Shown here in pieces: positions 8,130 through 15,590 of a stretch of DNA of 64,000 nt (its first letter is position 1; every line of letters begins with the position of its first letter). The DNA is taken from assembly GCF_900107645.1 (NCBI RefSeq), contig NZ_FNQN01000001.1:269390-333389 (forward strand), given 5' to 3'. Position numbers and translations under genes: made by a program. This DNA is from Desulfuromusa kysingii. Lineage in GTDB: Bacteria > Desulfobacterota > Desulfuromonadia > Desulfuromonadales > Geopsychrobacteraceae. The notes beneath the pieces are model-generated. The model did not search any database and was not told the origin of the DNA. It worked only from the letters and a program-made list of their open reading frames with translations.

Positions 8130-8134
8130 GGGGG

Positions 8135-8953
8135 TTATTTCATGTCTTTAGCCTGGACCCAGATAACGGCATCCTGACTGAGCTCTTTCCCTTTATATTC
8201 CTTGTCACTACCAGCACCCAGGGCGCAGAACCCCCACCAACCGGCTTTGGGAATTCCGAAAGTGAATTTACCGTCCTGATCAGCTTTAATCCCAATGGTG
8301 ACAAAGCTATCTTGAGGCGCTTCGACTAAAGCAGGGCCCATGGCATTGGCAGCCAGATCGACATTACGATTCAGGTATTCGACTTCGATTTCAGCAAACG
8401 GAACGGGTTTGCCGTTGCTTTTAACGATGCCGCTAAAAGTCGAACCGGTCCAGATACTGTAAGGTTTAGTTAGGGGGACTATTTCAGCCTTCAGGCCTAA
8501 TTCTTTATCCCAGTCGGTCGGTGCACCCGCAACATTGACAATCATTTTGGTGATCTGCTGGATATAGATATCTTCGCCCGCTTCATAATAAGGAGCCGGT
8601 TGCAATACAAACAGGTGATCACCCATCCGTTGCGCTTTATATTGTGATTTGTAGGCGGAACCTGAATTGTGGTGACCTTTCCAAGTGATTTGCTTCAAGC
8701 TGTTGAGAAGATCTTTTTTCTTGCCTTTGTTGATGACATAGAAGGATTCAACCGCACTGTTTTCTTTGCTGTCATGTTGCTTGCCCATGTTCATGGTGTG
8801 TTCATCAGCAAAAGGATGGGTAAAAACTTCTCGCAGCTCTATGGTCGTCCCCTTTTCAAGAGCGGATTCTGGAGTATAAAGCATTTGGAAGTGGGCAAAA
8901 GAGCTGCTGCACCATAAGACTGACAGTAACAATGTTAAAACAACTTTTTTCAT
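8135..8953 (-). CDS. Periplasmic DUF4198 protein of the feo operon
   Basis: A 272-residue exported protein with signal peptide (cleaved near SSSFA-HF). The mature part begins HFQMLYTP and contains beta-sandwich segments with family hallmarks: PFADEHTMNMG, GSTFSGIVKSNGKPVPFAEIEVEYLN and KFTFGIPKAGWWGFCALG. DUF4198 proteins resemble the periplasmic part of NikM-type metal uptake systems and often sit beside metal transporters. Here the gene follows feoB and the small exported protein on the same strand, so it may capture or present Fe2+ or another metal at the outer face. The metal specificity is not shown by the sequence. Confidence 0.75.
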   Translation of the reverse strand: MKKVVLTLLLSVLWCSSSFAHFQMLYTPESALEKGTTIELREVFTHPFADEHTMNMGKQHDSKENSAVESFYVINKGKKKDLLNSLKQITWKGHHNSGSAYKSQYKAQRMGDHLFVLQPAPYYEAGEDIYIQQITKMIVNVAGAPTDWDKELGLKAEIVPLTKPYSIWTGSTFSGIVKSNGKPVPFAEIEVEYLNRNVDLAANAMGPALVEAPQDSFVTIGIKADQDGKFTFGIPKAGWWGFCALGAGSDKEYKGKELSQDAVIWVQAKDMK

Positions 8954-9002
8954 CTAACTTTTCTCCTTTTGATCAGTGTAATGAATTGCAATGGGTTGTT
9001 AT

Positions 9003-9329
9003 TTATTCAACAATATCGTTGCCATCAACGATAACCTGATGCCCTTCACCGGCATCGAATACCGCCTGATAGTCACCTTCTGGCTTTTTAAAATTCACTT
9101 CGCTGTATTCGTTCATTTTTGTTTCCAAAATCTTTTGGCCTTTTTGTGCAACGTGGAATTTGACCCCGCTGGCACTGCTGCCATCACTGAATCCCCCTTC
9201 ACAGGTAATGGTCCCGTCTCCTTCATCAAAGCACGACATCAGAGCCGTATGAGCTGATGCGGTTGCGACCAACAGCAGCATGTAAAACATAGTCATTAAA
9301 ATAATCTTCTTCATTGTTTGCCCTTTCAT
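9003..9329 (-). CDS. Small exported protein, NikN/carboxypeptidase-regulatory-like
   Basis: Up to 108 residues with a signal peptide ending ...ATASA-HT. The mature part, about 80 residues, looks like one beta-sandwich unit (VKFHVAQKGQKILETKMNEYSEVNFKKPEGDYQAVFDAGEGHQV). Two cysteines (MSCF and ITCEGG) could form a disulfide. The ATG at 9329 overlaps the feoB stop in an ATGA arrangement; the ATG at 9314 is an alternative. It resembles small periplasmic partners of metal transporters, with GHQV near the end. It probably works with the DUF4198 protein. Function is not known. Confidence 0.65.
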   Translation of the reverse strand: MKGQTMKKIILMTMFYMLLLVATASAHTALMSCFDEGDGTITCEGGFSDGSSASGVKFHVAQKGQKILETKMNEYSEVNFKKPEGDYQAVFDAGEGHQVIVDGNDIVE

Positions 9330-11764
9330 TGCGATTTACCGACTTGCCAGCCGGATTGTTTGGTTTTGAATAGTGATAAAATAAGTGCCAGCGTTGCAGC
9401 GCTTAAATAAAAATTACGCATCAGTTCTAAGCCGCTCCAACTGAACTGTACCGCCATGGAGAAAAACAGGATTGAGAGGACGACACCTAATGTGGTCGGG
9501 AAAAAGATGGCAAACAACATCCACCGATAGGAGTTAGTTTGCAGCTTGACGACGACCATTGTAGCGATGCACGGTGGCGTTAGAATCATGAAAAGCAACA
9601 TTGCTGCAGCGTGGATTGGCGTGTACGCACCGTCCTGCGCGAGTGATTCCTCGGCGCTGAGATTTGATTTGCCTTTTTCGTAGATTGAGCCGAGGGTTGC
9701 GACGGCACTTTCCCGGGCTGCAAACGAGCTGAGAAACGCAACATTGATGCGCCAGTCAAATCCAGCATATTGAGTCACTGGTTCCAGGGCGCGGCCGAAC
9801 ATACCGAGAAAAGAGTTGGTAATCTTTTCGTTTTTAATTGCGATCTGCAGCCTTTTGTTCGTTTTTGAAAGTCTCCGTGCCGCTTTGCTGACCTCTCTGG
9901 CATCTTTGTCCTGAGGTCGTACCAATGGGAAAAGTTCTGGGTTTTTAGCCAGAAACTCCGCATCAAGTGAAGCTACGGCGCTTTTGGTTTTTGTCAACAT
10001 GCGCTGATTTTTGTAGTTATCGTAAAGATTTACCAGATTTGAAACTTCTGCAATCTGATCCACATGTTGATAGTGAAGATTGTCTTTCACCGTTTTATCA
10101 AACTTCTCTAAAGCACTATCCATTTGCTGGGAGAAGTCAGTCATTTTTTCATCTGATACCCCAGGGTACTGCAACAAAACAAAGAGGACGACCGCGACGG
10201 CAAGGACGATGGTCATAACTTTTTTAACGTAGAGCCAAACCCGTTGACTGGCACGAAACAGGACGCCGCTGAGTGTTGGCAGGTGATAAGTTGGCAACTC
10301 CATAATGAAGGGGGCTGTCTCTCGATTCTTCAGAACTGTTGAGGTGGCCAATTTAGCGATTATTAAGGCAATAAACAGGGTGACGGTGGAGATAAAAAAC
10401 ATCATCAACGCCATCTGTTCTTTAAAGAATGCTCCCAGAAGCAAGGTATAAAACGGCACTTTGGCCAGACAATTCATGTAGGGAACAGTGAGGATCGTCG
10501 CCAATCTAGCGCGGTCGTCAGCGATCCCTTTGGTTGCCATGACGCCAGGAACGGCACATCCACCCACAAATGCTCCACCGAGGACTAAAGGCAGCGTCGA
10601 CTGACCATGTAGCCCAAATTTTCTGAAAACTCGATCCAGGATGAATGCCATGCGCGGCATGTAACCGACATCCTCGAGAACGGCGATGAGGGCAAACAAA
10701 ATAAAAAATATCGGGATATAATTGAGCAACGCAATGGCACTATTTACCATCCAGATGCTGAAGTCGGTGATTATGGGAACGTTAGTTAACTCTGGTGGCG
10801 GCAGTAGCGCGACTATTCCGTTTTTGAGGGCTGCAAGCAGCGGCCAGGTATAGTTAGTGAGCTTGTAACCCCAGACAATAGATAACTGGTAGATCAGATA
10901 AATAACCAGCCCTAACACCGGGAATGCCAACCATTTATTGAGAACTACGCGGTCAATCTTGGCTGTCAAGGTGTCCAGATTCTGTTTTTTCTCTTTCACG
11001 CATTTGTGATAAACGACATCAGCGCTATCGTAGCGTATGCGGGCAAAAGTTTGGTCGACATCAAGATCAAGCTTTGTGTGGATGTTGCTAGTGACATCCT
11101 TGATGGTCTCTTTGCAGATATTAACTTTCTCCAGAATGACTTTATCTGCCTCTAGAGCTTTGATGGCAAGCCAGCGTTTGGAGATGGTTGAATCAAACTC
11201 GATCATCTGTTCAATTTCGAGAATGAAGGTTTCAAACTCCATATAATCAATTTTAAATGGTTCGGAGATAGAGATTTTTCCTGCTTGAGCGATCGCTTCC
11301 AGGATCTCCCTTTTTTTGCCGCCACGCTTGGTCCCAACGGTTTCAACGATGGTGACGTTGAGCATTTTTGACAGTCTGTCGATATCTATTTCCAGTTCGC
11401 GACGTTCAGCGATATCCATCATATTGAGGATCATCACCAGCGGTTTGCCAAGTTCCAGCAATTGAAAAGTTAAATACAGATTGCGACGTAGACTGGAAGC
11501 ATCAACGACATTGACGATGACATCTGTTCCTTCATCAAGAAGAAACGTTTTTGCGACCATCTCCTCCAGTGAATAGGTACTGAACGAGTAAGTCCCCGGA
11601 AGGTCAACAATTTCAAATTGTTCCCCTTGGAATTTTAAGGTCGCTGATTTTTTATCAACAGTGACTCCAGGATAGTTAGCAACATGTTGGTTAACGCCAC
11701 TGAGCATGTTGAAAATTGTTGATTTACCGCAGTTGGGTTGACCTGCGAGCGCAACTTTTAGCAT
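9326..11764 (-). CDS. feoB: Ferrous iron transporter FeoB
   Basis: An 812-residue FeoB. The N-terminal GTPase has G1 GQPNCGKST, G3 DLPGTYS and G4 NMMD, followed by the helical GDI-like domain. The membrane domain contains GGAFVGGCAVPGVMATKGI and MNCLAKVPFYTLLLGAFF, which are Gate-motif regions. It imports Fe2+ through the inner membrane. About 110 charged residues (roughly 535-648, starting YPGVSDEKM) are inserted between membrane segments, which explains why it exceeds the usual 700-780 residues. The start overlaps feoA by 7 bases. The feoA promoter carries Fur-like and CRP-like sites. Confidence 0.96.
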   Translation of the reverse strand: MLKVALAGQPNCGKSTIFNMLSGVNQHVANYPGVTVDKKSATLKFQGEQFEIVDLPGTYSFSTYSLEEMVAKTFLLDEGTDVIVNVVDASSLRRNLYLTFQLLELGKPLVMILNMMDIAERRELEIDIDRLSKMLNVTIVETVGTKRGGKKREILEAIAQAGKISISEPFKIDYMEFETFILEIEQMIEFDSTISKRWLAIKALEADKVILEKVNICKETIKDVTSNIHTKLDLDVDQTFARIRYDSADVVYHKCVKEKKQNLDTLTAKIDRVVLNKWLAFPVLGLVIYLIYQLSIVWGYKLTNYTWPLLAALKNGIVALLPPPELTNVPIITDFSIWMVNSAIALLNYIPIFFILFALIAVLEDVGYMPRMAFILDRVFRKFGLHGQSTLPLVLGGAFVGGCAVPGVMATKGIADDRARLATILTVPYMNCLAKVPFYTLLLGAFFKEQMALMMFFISTVTLFIALIIAKLATSTVLKNRETAPFIMELPTYHLPTLSGVLFRASQRVWLYVKKVMTIVLAVAVVLFVLLQYPGVSDEKMTDFSQQMDSALEKFDKTVKDNLHYQHVDQIAEVSNLVNLYDNYKNQRMLTKTKSAVASLDAEFLAKNPELFPLVRPQDKDAREVSKAARRLSKTNKRLQIAIKNEKITNSFLGMFGRALEPVTQYAGFDWRINVAFLSSFAARESAVATLGSIYEKGKSNLSAEESLAQDGAYTPIHAAAMLLFMILTPPCIATMVVVKLQTNSYRWMLFAIFFPTTLGVVLSILFFSMAVQFSWSGLELMRNFYLSAATLALILSLFKTKQSGWQVGKSQ

Positions 11765-12009
11765 ATGGCTTCAATCCTTAATAACGCTGCTTCACTTCTT
11801 CTTATGGTGATTAAGCAATTGTGAACTTTCACTTCAATCGGGTCACGGAGAGGGGCATTTCTGAGCATCATAATCTCGGTTCCGGGGATGAACCCCATGC
11901 TCAGAAGTTTTTGTTTCAGCATCCCCTCTGCGTTGCAGCTTTGGATGATGCCGCGTTGATTTTGAATAAGATCAGATAGATATAAGGTGGATGCAGTGGT
12001 TTGTGTCAC
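11758..12009 (-). CDS. feoA: FeoA, SH3-like feo component
   Basis: 83 residues from a GTG start at 12009, chosen because AGGAG lies 6 bases upstream and FeoA homology begins at LYLSDLIQNQRG. A longer open frame reaches 12141 but would run through the regulatory sites. Key features are the RGIIQSCNAEGMLKQKLLSMGFIPGTEI motif and the C-terminal IEVKVHNCLITIRRSEAALLRIE SH3-like segment. FeoA is a small cytosolic partner of FeoB. It heads a seven-gene minus-strand operon. Confidence 0.9.
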   Translation of the reverse strand: MTQTTASTLYLSDLIQNQRGIIQSCNAEGMLKQKLLSMGFIPGTEIMMLRNAPLRDPIEVKVHNCLITIRRSEAALLRIEAIC

Positions 12010-12090
12010 GATGTTCTCCTGATAAAGTAACGACGCACTTTTAAGGGTGACTGTCGGAAAAGAACTATGCCTGAACAACAATGCAGATTC

Positions 12091-12106
12091 TGTGACTGAA
12101 GTCACA
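12091..12106. promoter_or_regulatory. CRP-like palindrome before feoA
   Basis: TGTGACTGAAGTCACA is a perfect TGTGA-N6-TCACA operator 82 bases upstream of the feoA GTG. It differs by only two bases from the site before the porin (TGTGACTGAAATCACG). Confidence 0.72.
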
Positions 12107-12119
12107 CTTTTGCAATTTT

Positions 12120-12134
12120 TGATAATTATTTTCA
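12120..12134. promoter_or_regulatory. Fur box before feoA
   Basis: TGATAATTATTTTCA matches the 7-1-7 consensus TGAWAATNATTWTCA at every arm position, the best Fur box in the window. It lies 14 bases further from feoA than the CRP-like palindrome. Confidence 0.78.
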
Positions 12135-12141
12135 TAATCAT

Positions 12142-12470
12142 GATGATTTTGGATTAAGAATAAAAATCAGCATAAAGATGCTGATCTGAGGCAAGGTTTA
12201 TTTCTGTTCGGGCGAGTCATTGTAAAATTGACCAGCAGGCAGGTTTCTCGATCATCAGAAGCGCCCTGTGTTGTAAGATATGAGTGTACCTGGAGGTTGT
12301 TAGTGGTATTGCTCTTGCGGTTGACAAATACTTTGCCCTTGTCGCAAATTAGAGCAGTTTGAGCGGTATGTTCCGGGAAGCTTTTAGGGTGATTTCTTTG
12401 GCGCTGCTCTTTGTTTGTAACAGCATTGTCTGTTTATCTTAGTCAAGACGATTACATCAGGAGTTATACT
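12142..12470. other. Divergent intergenic region, feoA / RelA-SpoT gene
   Basis: No gene is seen. It holds a small hairpin (ATCAGCAT-4-ATGCTGAT, 12166-12185) and a TTGACA hexamer at 12321-12326 that could be the -35 element for the downstream plus-strand gene. No clear -10 box is seen at ideal spacing. Confidence 0.4.
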
Positions 12471-13544
12471 GTGGCCTCGCTGGATTTTGAGCTGGAAAAA
12501 TACAAATTTAGAAAATTTTATGATAAAAATCTCTCCCTGATTCAAGCGACCCAAGACCGCTATATCAGTACAATCGAGAAGTTGATAGAGCAGTTAGACG
12601 TCGGAGAGGTGACAAAAATAGAAGGGCGGATCAAGGATAAAGAAGAATGTATTAAAAAGTTTCAGCGTAAATATCAGGGTAAGCTTGAAGCTGATGAGAA
12701 ACCGTACCGCATCAAAGATTATCTCTCTGACTTGATAGGTATCAGGATTGTCTGTCTCTATGAAGATCAGATCTCCGTTGTCTCAGATGTCCTCAAGAGT
12801 CACTTCCGGATTATTGAGGTGACCGACAAGATAGCAGCGGTTGAAAGCACCGAAGATTTGTTTGGTTATAAGGGGTTGCATATGGATCTTGTCCCCGTTC
12901 AGGCGGAAGGGGCTTCTCCCCGGCTTCAGGAGTTTCCTTTTGAGGTGCAGATCAGATCTTTGATTCAAGATGCCTGGAGTGTCCTTGATCACAAGATCAA
13001 ATATAAAAAGTCGATTCCTAATAACCTCAAGCGCAGGATTAATGTGCTCTCTGCCCTGTTTGAGCTAGCTGACCGAGAATTTAAAGAAATTCGCAATGCG
13101 ACAATGGAGTTATTGCAACAGGCAACAGCGGATCCGATCGGTGATTCATTGTCTGACAGCAATGGCAATGGTGAGATTCACCAGGCAGGCAAAGGGAAAG
13201 GGATCAATGTTTTTAACTTTTTGCGTGTTGCCGGCCATTTTTTTAAAGATTTTGTCTTTGAAGATTACAAGGTTGATAACTTTGTTCAGGATATCTTAAA
13301 ACAAAACCGTGACTTTGAAAGGGCGGATCTGCATAAAAGTTTGATCGAAAATCTAAAAACTGTCAAAGAATATCGGACTCAATTTCTGCTGCAAAACCCT
13401 GAAAACACCTTTAGTCCCTACACTTCCATCCGTCATTGTTTGTATAAGTACGACCGGGAAACCTTTGGTCGGATCTTATCTCGAGGAGCAAGAGAACATT
13501 TTGAAGAGTGGCTAGAAGATGTAGGGGGTAGGGATCATCATTAA
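12471..13544 (+). CDS. RelA/SpoT-domain alarmone synthetase with C-terminal extension
   Basis: 357 residues from GTG 12471, which has TCAGGAG 7 bases upstream. Residues about 15-215 form a (p)ppGpp synthetase domain: EGRIKDKEECIKKF (ATP side), YRIKDYLSDLIGIRIVCLY, GYKGLHMDLV (Y-K-x-L-H) and FEVQIRSLIQDAWSVLDHKIKYK (E-x-Q-I-R and H-x-x-x-Y-K). No HD hydrolase, TGS or ACT domain is present, so it belongs to the small alarmone synthetases. About 130 extra residues follow, of unknown role. Some relatives are ToxSAS toxins, but no small antitoxin gene is visible next to it. Its product (pppGpp, ppApp or a tRNA modification) cannot be told from the sequence. Confidence 0.82.
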   Translation: MASLDFELEKYKFRKFYDKNLSLIQATQDRYISTIEKLIEQLDVGEVTKIEGRIKDKEECIKKFQRKYQGKLEADEKPYRIKDYLSDLIGIRIVCLYEDQISVVSDVLKSHFRIIEVTDKIAAVESTEDLFGYKGLHMDLVPVQAEGASPRLQEFPFEVQIRSLIQDAWSVLDHKIKYKKSIPNNLKRRINVLSALFELADREFKEIRNATMELLQQATADPIGDSLSDSNGNGEIHQAGKGKGINVFNFLRVAGHFFKDFVFEDYKVDNFVQDILKQNRDFERADLHKSLIENLKTVKEYRTQFLLQNPENTFSPYTSIRHCLYKYDRETFGRILSRGAREHFEEWLEDVGGRDHH

Positions 13545-13588
13545 GTTAATTATTGACAGTTTTGCAAACGGAAAAATCCGCAGAGACA

Positions 13589-13801
13589 TTAGCCCCGCCA
13601 GAGGGTCCATGGTAAATCGTTTTTATCCGTACTATGGGTAAATTTTTCTTTGCATGTCAGACACTGGTAGTCCTGCTCTTCAAAGCCTCGTGGGCTCTTC
13701 CCCTTGAAGATACGTAATTCGCCAACTTTTCTTAAATATTCATGAGGCTTACCATTCTTTGATTTCTTCGATTGTTCTTCACACAGGCTGCAAATTGACA
13801 T
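13589..13801 (-). CDS. Small zinc-ribbon protein (70 aa)
   Basis: A 70-residue protein with two C-x-x-C pairs, SICSLCEE at the N-terminus and YQCLTCKEKF towards the C-terminus, separated by a basic stretch. This makes a four-Cys zinc ribbon. AGAAAGAG precedes the ATG at 13801. It lies 64 bases downstream of another zinc-ribbon gene on the same strand. I do not recognise the family. Nucleic-acid or ribosome association is possible for such proteins, but nothing in the context proves it. Confidence 0.6.
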   Translation of the reverse strand: MSICSLCEEQSKKSKNGKPHEYLRKVGELRIFKGKSPRGFEEQDYQCLTCKEKFTHSTDKNDLPWTLWRG

Positions 13802-13865
13802 TTCATCTCTTTCTTTTTGGTGTCTCTTCAGTGTCAGGAGGTAACTTTGAGTTCCTGATCGGGTG

Positions 13866-14270
13866 TTACTGACAACGCATGGTTTTTCTTCCATCAGCAA
13901 ATAAAATTTCAACCTTTTGTGAACCAATGACGCGTTGAACAATACCGAGACCGAAAGAAGGATGATCAATCAGGTTATTTAGTTTATAGGTCTCAGTCAT
14001 GGAATAGGGTTTTGCTTTTGCGCTTTCCATTTCGGGGCGCAGCGATTCCCACTGTTTACGATCAGCATCTTTAGGCTTCGTGGTTTTTCGGGCAGCAGGT
14101 TTTTTGGCGACAGTCGGTGGCCGATATTTATGCTGGCGAGAGCATGTCTGACATTCAACCTTCTCTGGAGCATCGTCTTTCAGAGAGATAACAATGTGGT
14201 TGGTGTTTTTACGACATTTTGTACAGCGGCCTTCAATGGGGTCACCGACAGACAATGTGGTGCTTTGCAT
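13866..14270 (-). CDS. Zinc-ribbon protein with C-terminal DHPSFGLGIV domain
   Basis: A 134-residue protein with an N-terminal ribbon (RCTKCRKNTNH ... ECQTCSRQHKY), a proline/lysine-rich linker and a C-terminal beta domain beginning NNLIDHPSFGLGIVQRVIGSQKVEILFADGRKTMRC. The C-terminal domain resembles small tudor/CarD-like barrels in uncharacterised deltaproteobacterial proteins. AAGGGAG precedes the ATG. It is presumably co-transcribed with the zinc-ribbon gene downstream. Function is unknown; the two-domain layout suggests nucleic-acid or RNA-polymerase binding, which is inference. Confidence 0.7.
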   Translation of the reverse strand: MQSTTLSVGDPIEGRCTKCRKNTNHIVISLKDDAPEKVECQTCSRQHKYRPPTVAKKPAARKTTKPKDADRKQWESLRPEMESAKAKPYSMTETYKLNNLIDHPSFGLGIVQRVIGSQKVEILFADGRKTMRCQ

Positions 14271-14545
14271 GGTCCTACTCCCTTGTTTGAGTTAGCCAAG
14301 ATATGGCCGATAAAAACCAGGGAGAGTGCCGGATTCTACGGGGCTGGCTTGACAGTTGATATATCATCCTCAACGACGTGGAGTATCTTCAGTGTGGCAA
14401 CGTCATCTCCATCTGGATTGAAGAAGAGAGGTCGTTGTGAGGAGATTGATGCTGGTGTGTCTCAACATAGTACACCTTTTCCCCAGCAAAAGATATTTAT
14501 CAATGATAAAAGACCATAGCGCCATCTGTTTAAATGGGTAAGCTG
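14271..14545. other. Gene-free stretch
   Basis: I see no convincing gene on either strand. Short open frames here have no family match and no good ribosome-binding site. A promoter for the minus-strand zinc-ribbon pair should lie here. Confidence 0.4.
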
Positions 14546-14592
14546 CATGAAAAGAGGCCTTGATCTGTAAAAGTTCAAGGCCTCTTTTCATG
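14546..14592. terminator. Terminator of the peroxiredoxin gene
   Basis: An 18-bp perfect inverted repeat (CATGAAAAGAGGCCTTGA, 14546-14563, with 14575-14592) has an 11-base loop. It lies 24 bases past the peroxiredoxin stop. CTCTTTT lies in the 3' arm when read on the minus strand. Confidence 0.75.
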
Positions 14593-14616
14593 AAATAATT
14601 TTGGCATGGAATGCTG

Positions 14617-15342
14617 TTATTCGTCGGCTTCGCTTACTTTCCACGCTTGCCAAACCTTGCCAACCAGATCAATCCCTGGCTTCAAGGTGGTTTTCCCCGG
14701 TTTCCAGCCAGAAGGCGTCGCTTCAGCACCACCGGTATTCCGGACGAGCTGGAACGCTTTTAATTGACGTAAGGTTTCATTGACGTTTCGACCGACAGGG
14801 GGGGTGAGTACTTCGTAACCCTGAAGAACACCATCTGGATCAATGATGAAGCGTCCCCGATTTTCAACTTTAGCACCTTCGTTGAAGATCCCATAGAGGC
14901 GGCCAATATCACCACCAACATCAGACAGCATTGGGAATGGTACGCCCCCATCAACCATTTTAGAGAGTTCAAGATCATTCCAGATTTTATGGGTAAACAT
15001 GCTATCGATGCTGACAGATAAAAGTTCGACCCCGAGTTCCTGAAATTGTGGGTATTTCTCGGCAACTGCCGAGAGTTCAGTCGCTCAGACGAAAGTAAAA
15101 TCGCCGGGATAAAAACAGAGGACCAGCCATTTCCCCGCGTAATCAGAGAGTTTTACGCCGTCCAAAAAGGCCCCGTTATGGAACCCTGGGGCAACAAAGT
15201 CCGGCGCTTTTTCACCAACTTGTACCATTTTTATCTCCTTTTTAAGGGTGGTTTCCTGTACCACTTCTTCAGTGTGAGATGTGTCGTTTACAGCGCCTGC
15301 GGCCGTTGGTCTGGAGCAGCCCGCTGCTTGTTCTTCGCTCAT
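14617..15342 (-). CDS. Selenocysteine peroxiredoxin (PrxU-like), UGA read through
   Basis: One frame runs from ATG 15342 (SD AAGGAGA) to 14617 with a single internal TGA at 15085-15087. This TGA falls at the peroxidatic position: [13 protein letters not shown], matching P-x-x-x-T-x-x-C of AhpC/Prx1 enzymes. Protein continues intact on both sides ([10 protein letters not shown] before; [22 protein letters not shown] after). A SECIS-like hairpin follows the UGA. The product is 241 residues, or 203 from the alternative ATG at 15228, which has its own AAGGAGAT and makes the Sec residue 48. The resolving Cys of 2-Cys enzymes is Thr here ([10 protein letters not shown]). It reduces peroxides with selenolate chemistry. 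Confidence 0.88.
15057..15074 (-). promoter_or_regulatory. Bacterial SECIS-like hairpin of the peroxiredoxin
   Basis: TCTCGGC-AGTT-GCCGAGA is a perfect 7-bp stem with a 4-base loop containing G. It begins 10 bases after the in-frame TGA codon. Position, stem and loop G agree with bacterial SECIS elements that recruit SelB. Confidence 0.78.
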
Positions 15343-15590
15343 ATGTCTCTCCTTTTCTTTAACGTAAGAATGATGCTTAAATTGTATCTTCAATATTTAT
15401 AAAATCAATCAAAGGGACGTAATATATTTGTTTAATGACTAGCCAAAAAGACTAAAACACGGTGAAAAGCTGTGTTCTTAGGTGGTTGTCATGACAATCA
15501 AAAAAAAGTCGTTGATTGCATCAGGTCGGGAGGAATGAACTTCGGGATATTAAGTATATTGGGGGGAGATGTTTTGTTTGAGCTCTCGCG

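Noticed and set aside
12010-12141. A longer FeoA beginning at 12141
   Set aside because: The extra 44 residues cover the CRP-like and Fur boxes and have no FeoA homology; GTG 12009 has AGGAG at proper spacing.
14130-14519. A 129-residue plus-strand open frame
   Set aside because: It overlaps the zinc-ribbon gene on the other strand, has no good ribosome site and no recognisable domain.
15001-15393. Peroxiredoxin broken by a nonsense mutation or frameshift
   Set aside because: All parts are in one frame, the single stop is a UGA at the catalytic Cys codon and a SECIS-like hairpin follows, so selenocysteine fits better than a pseudogene.
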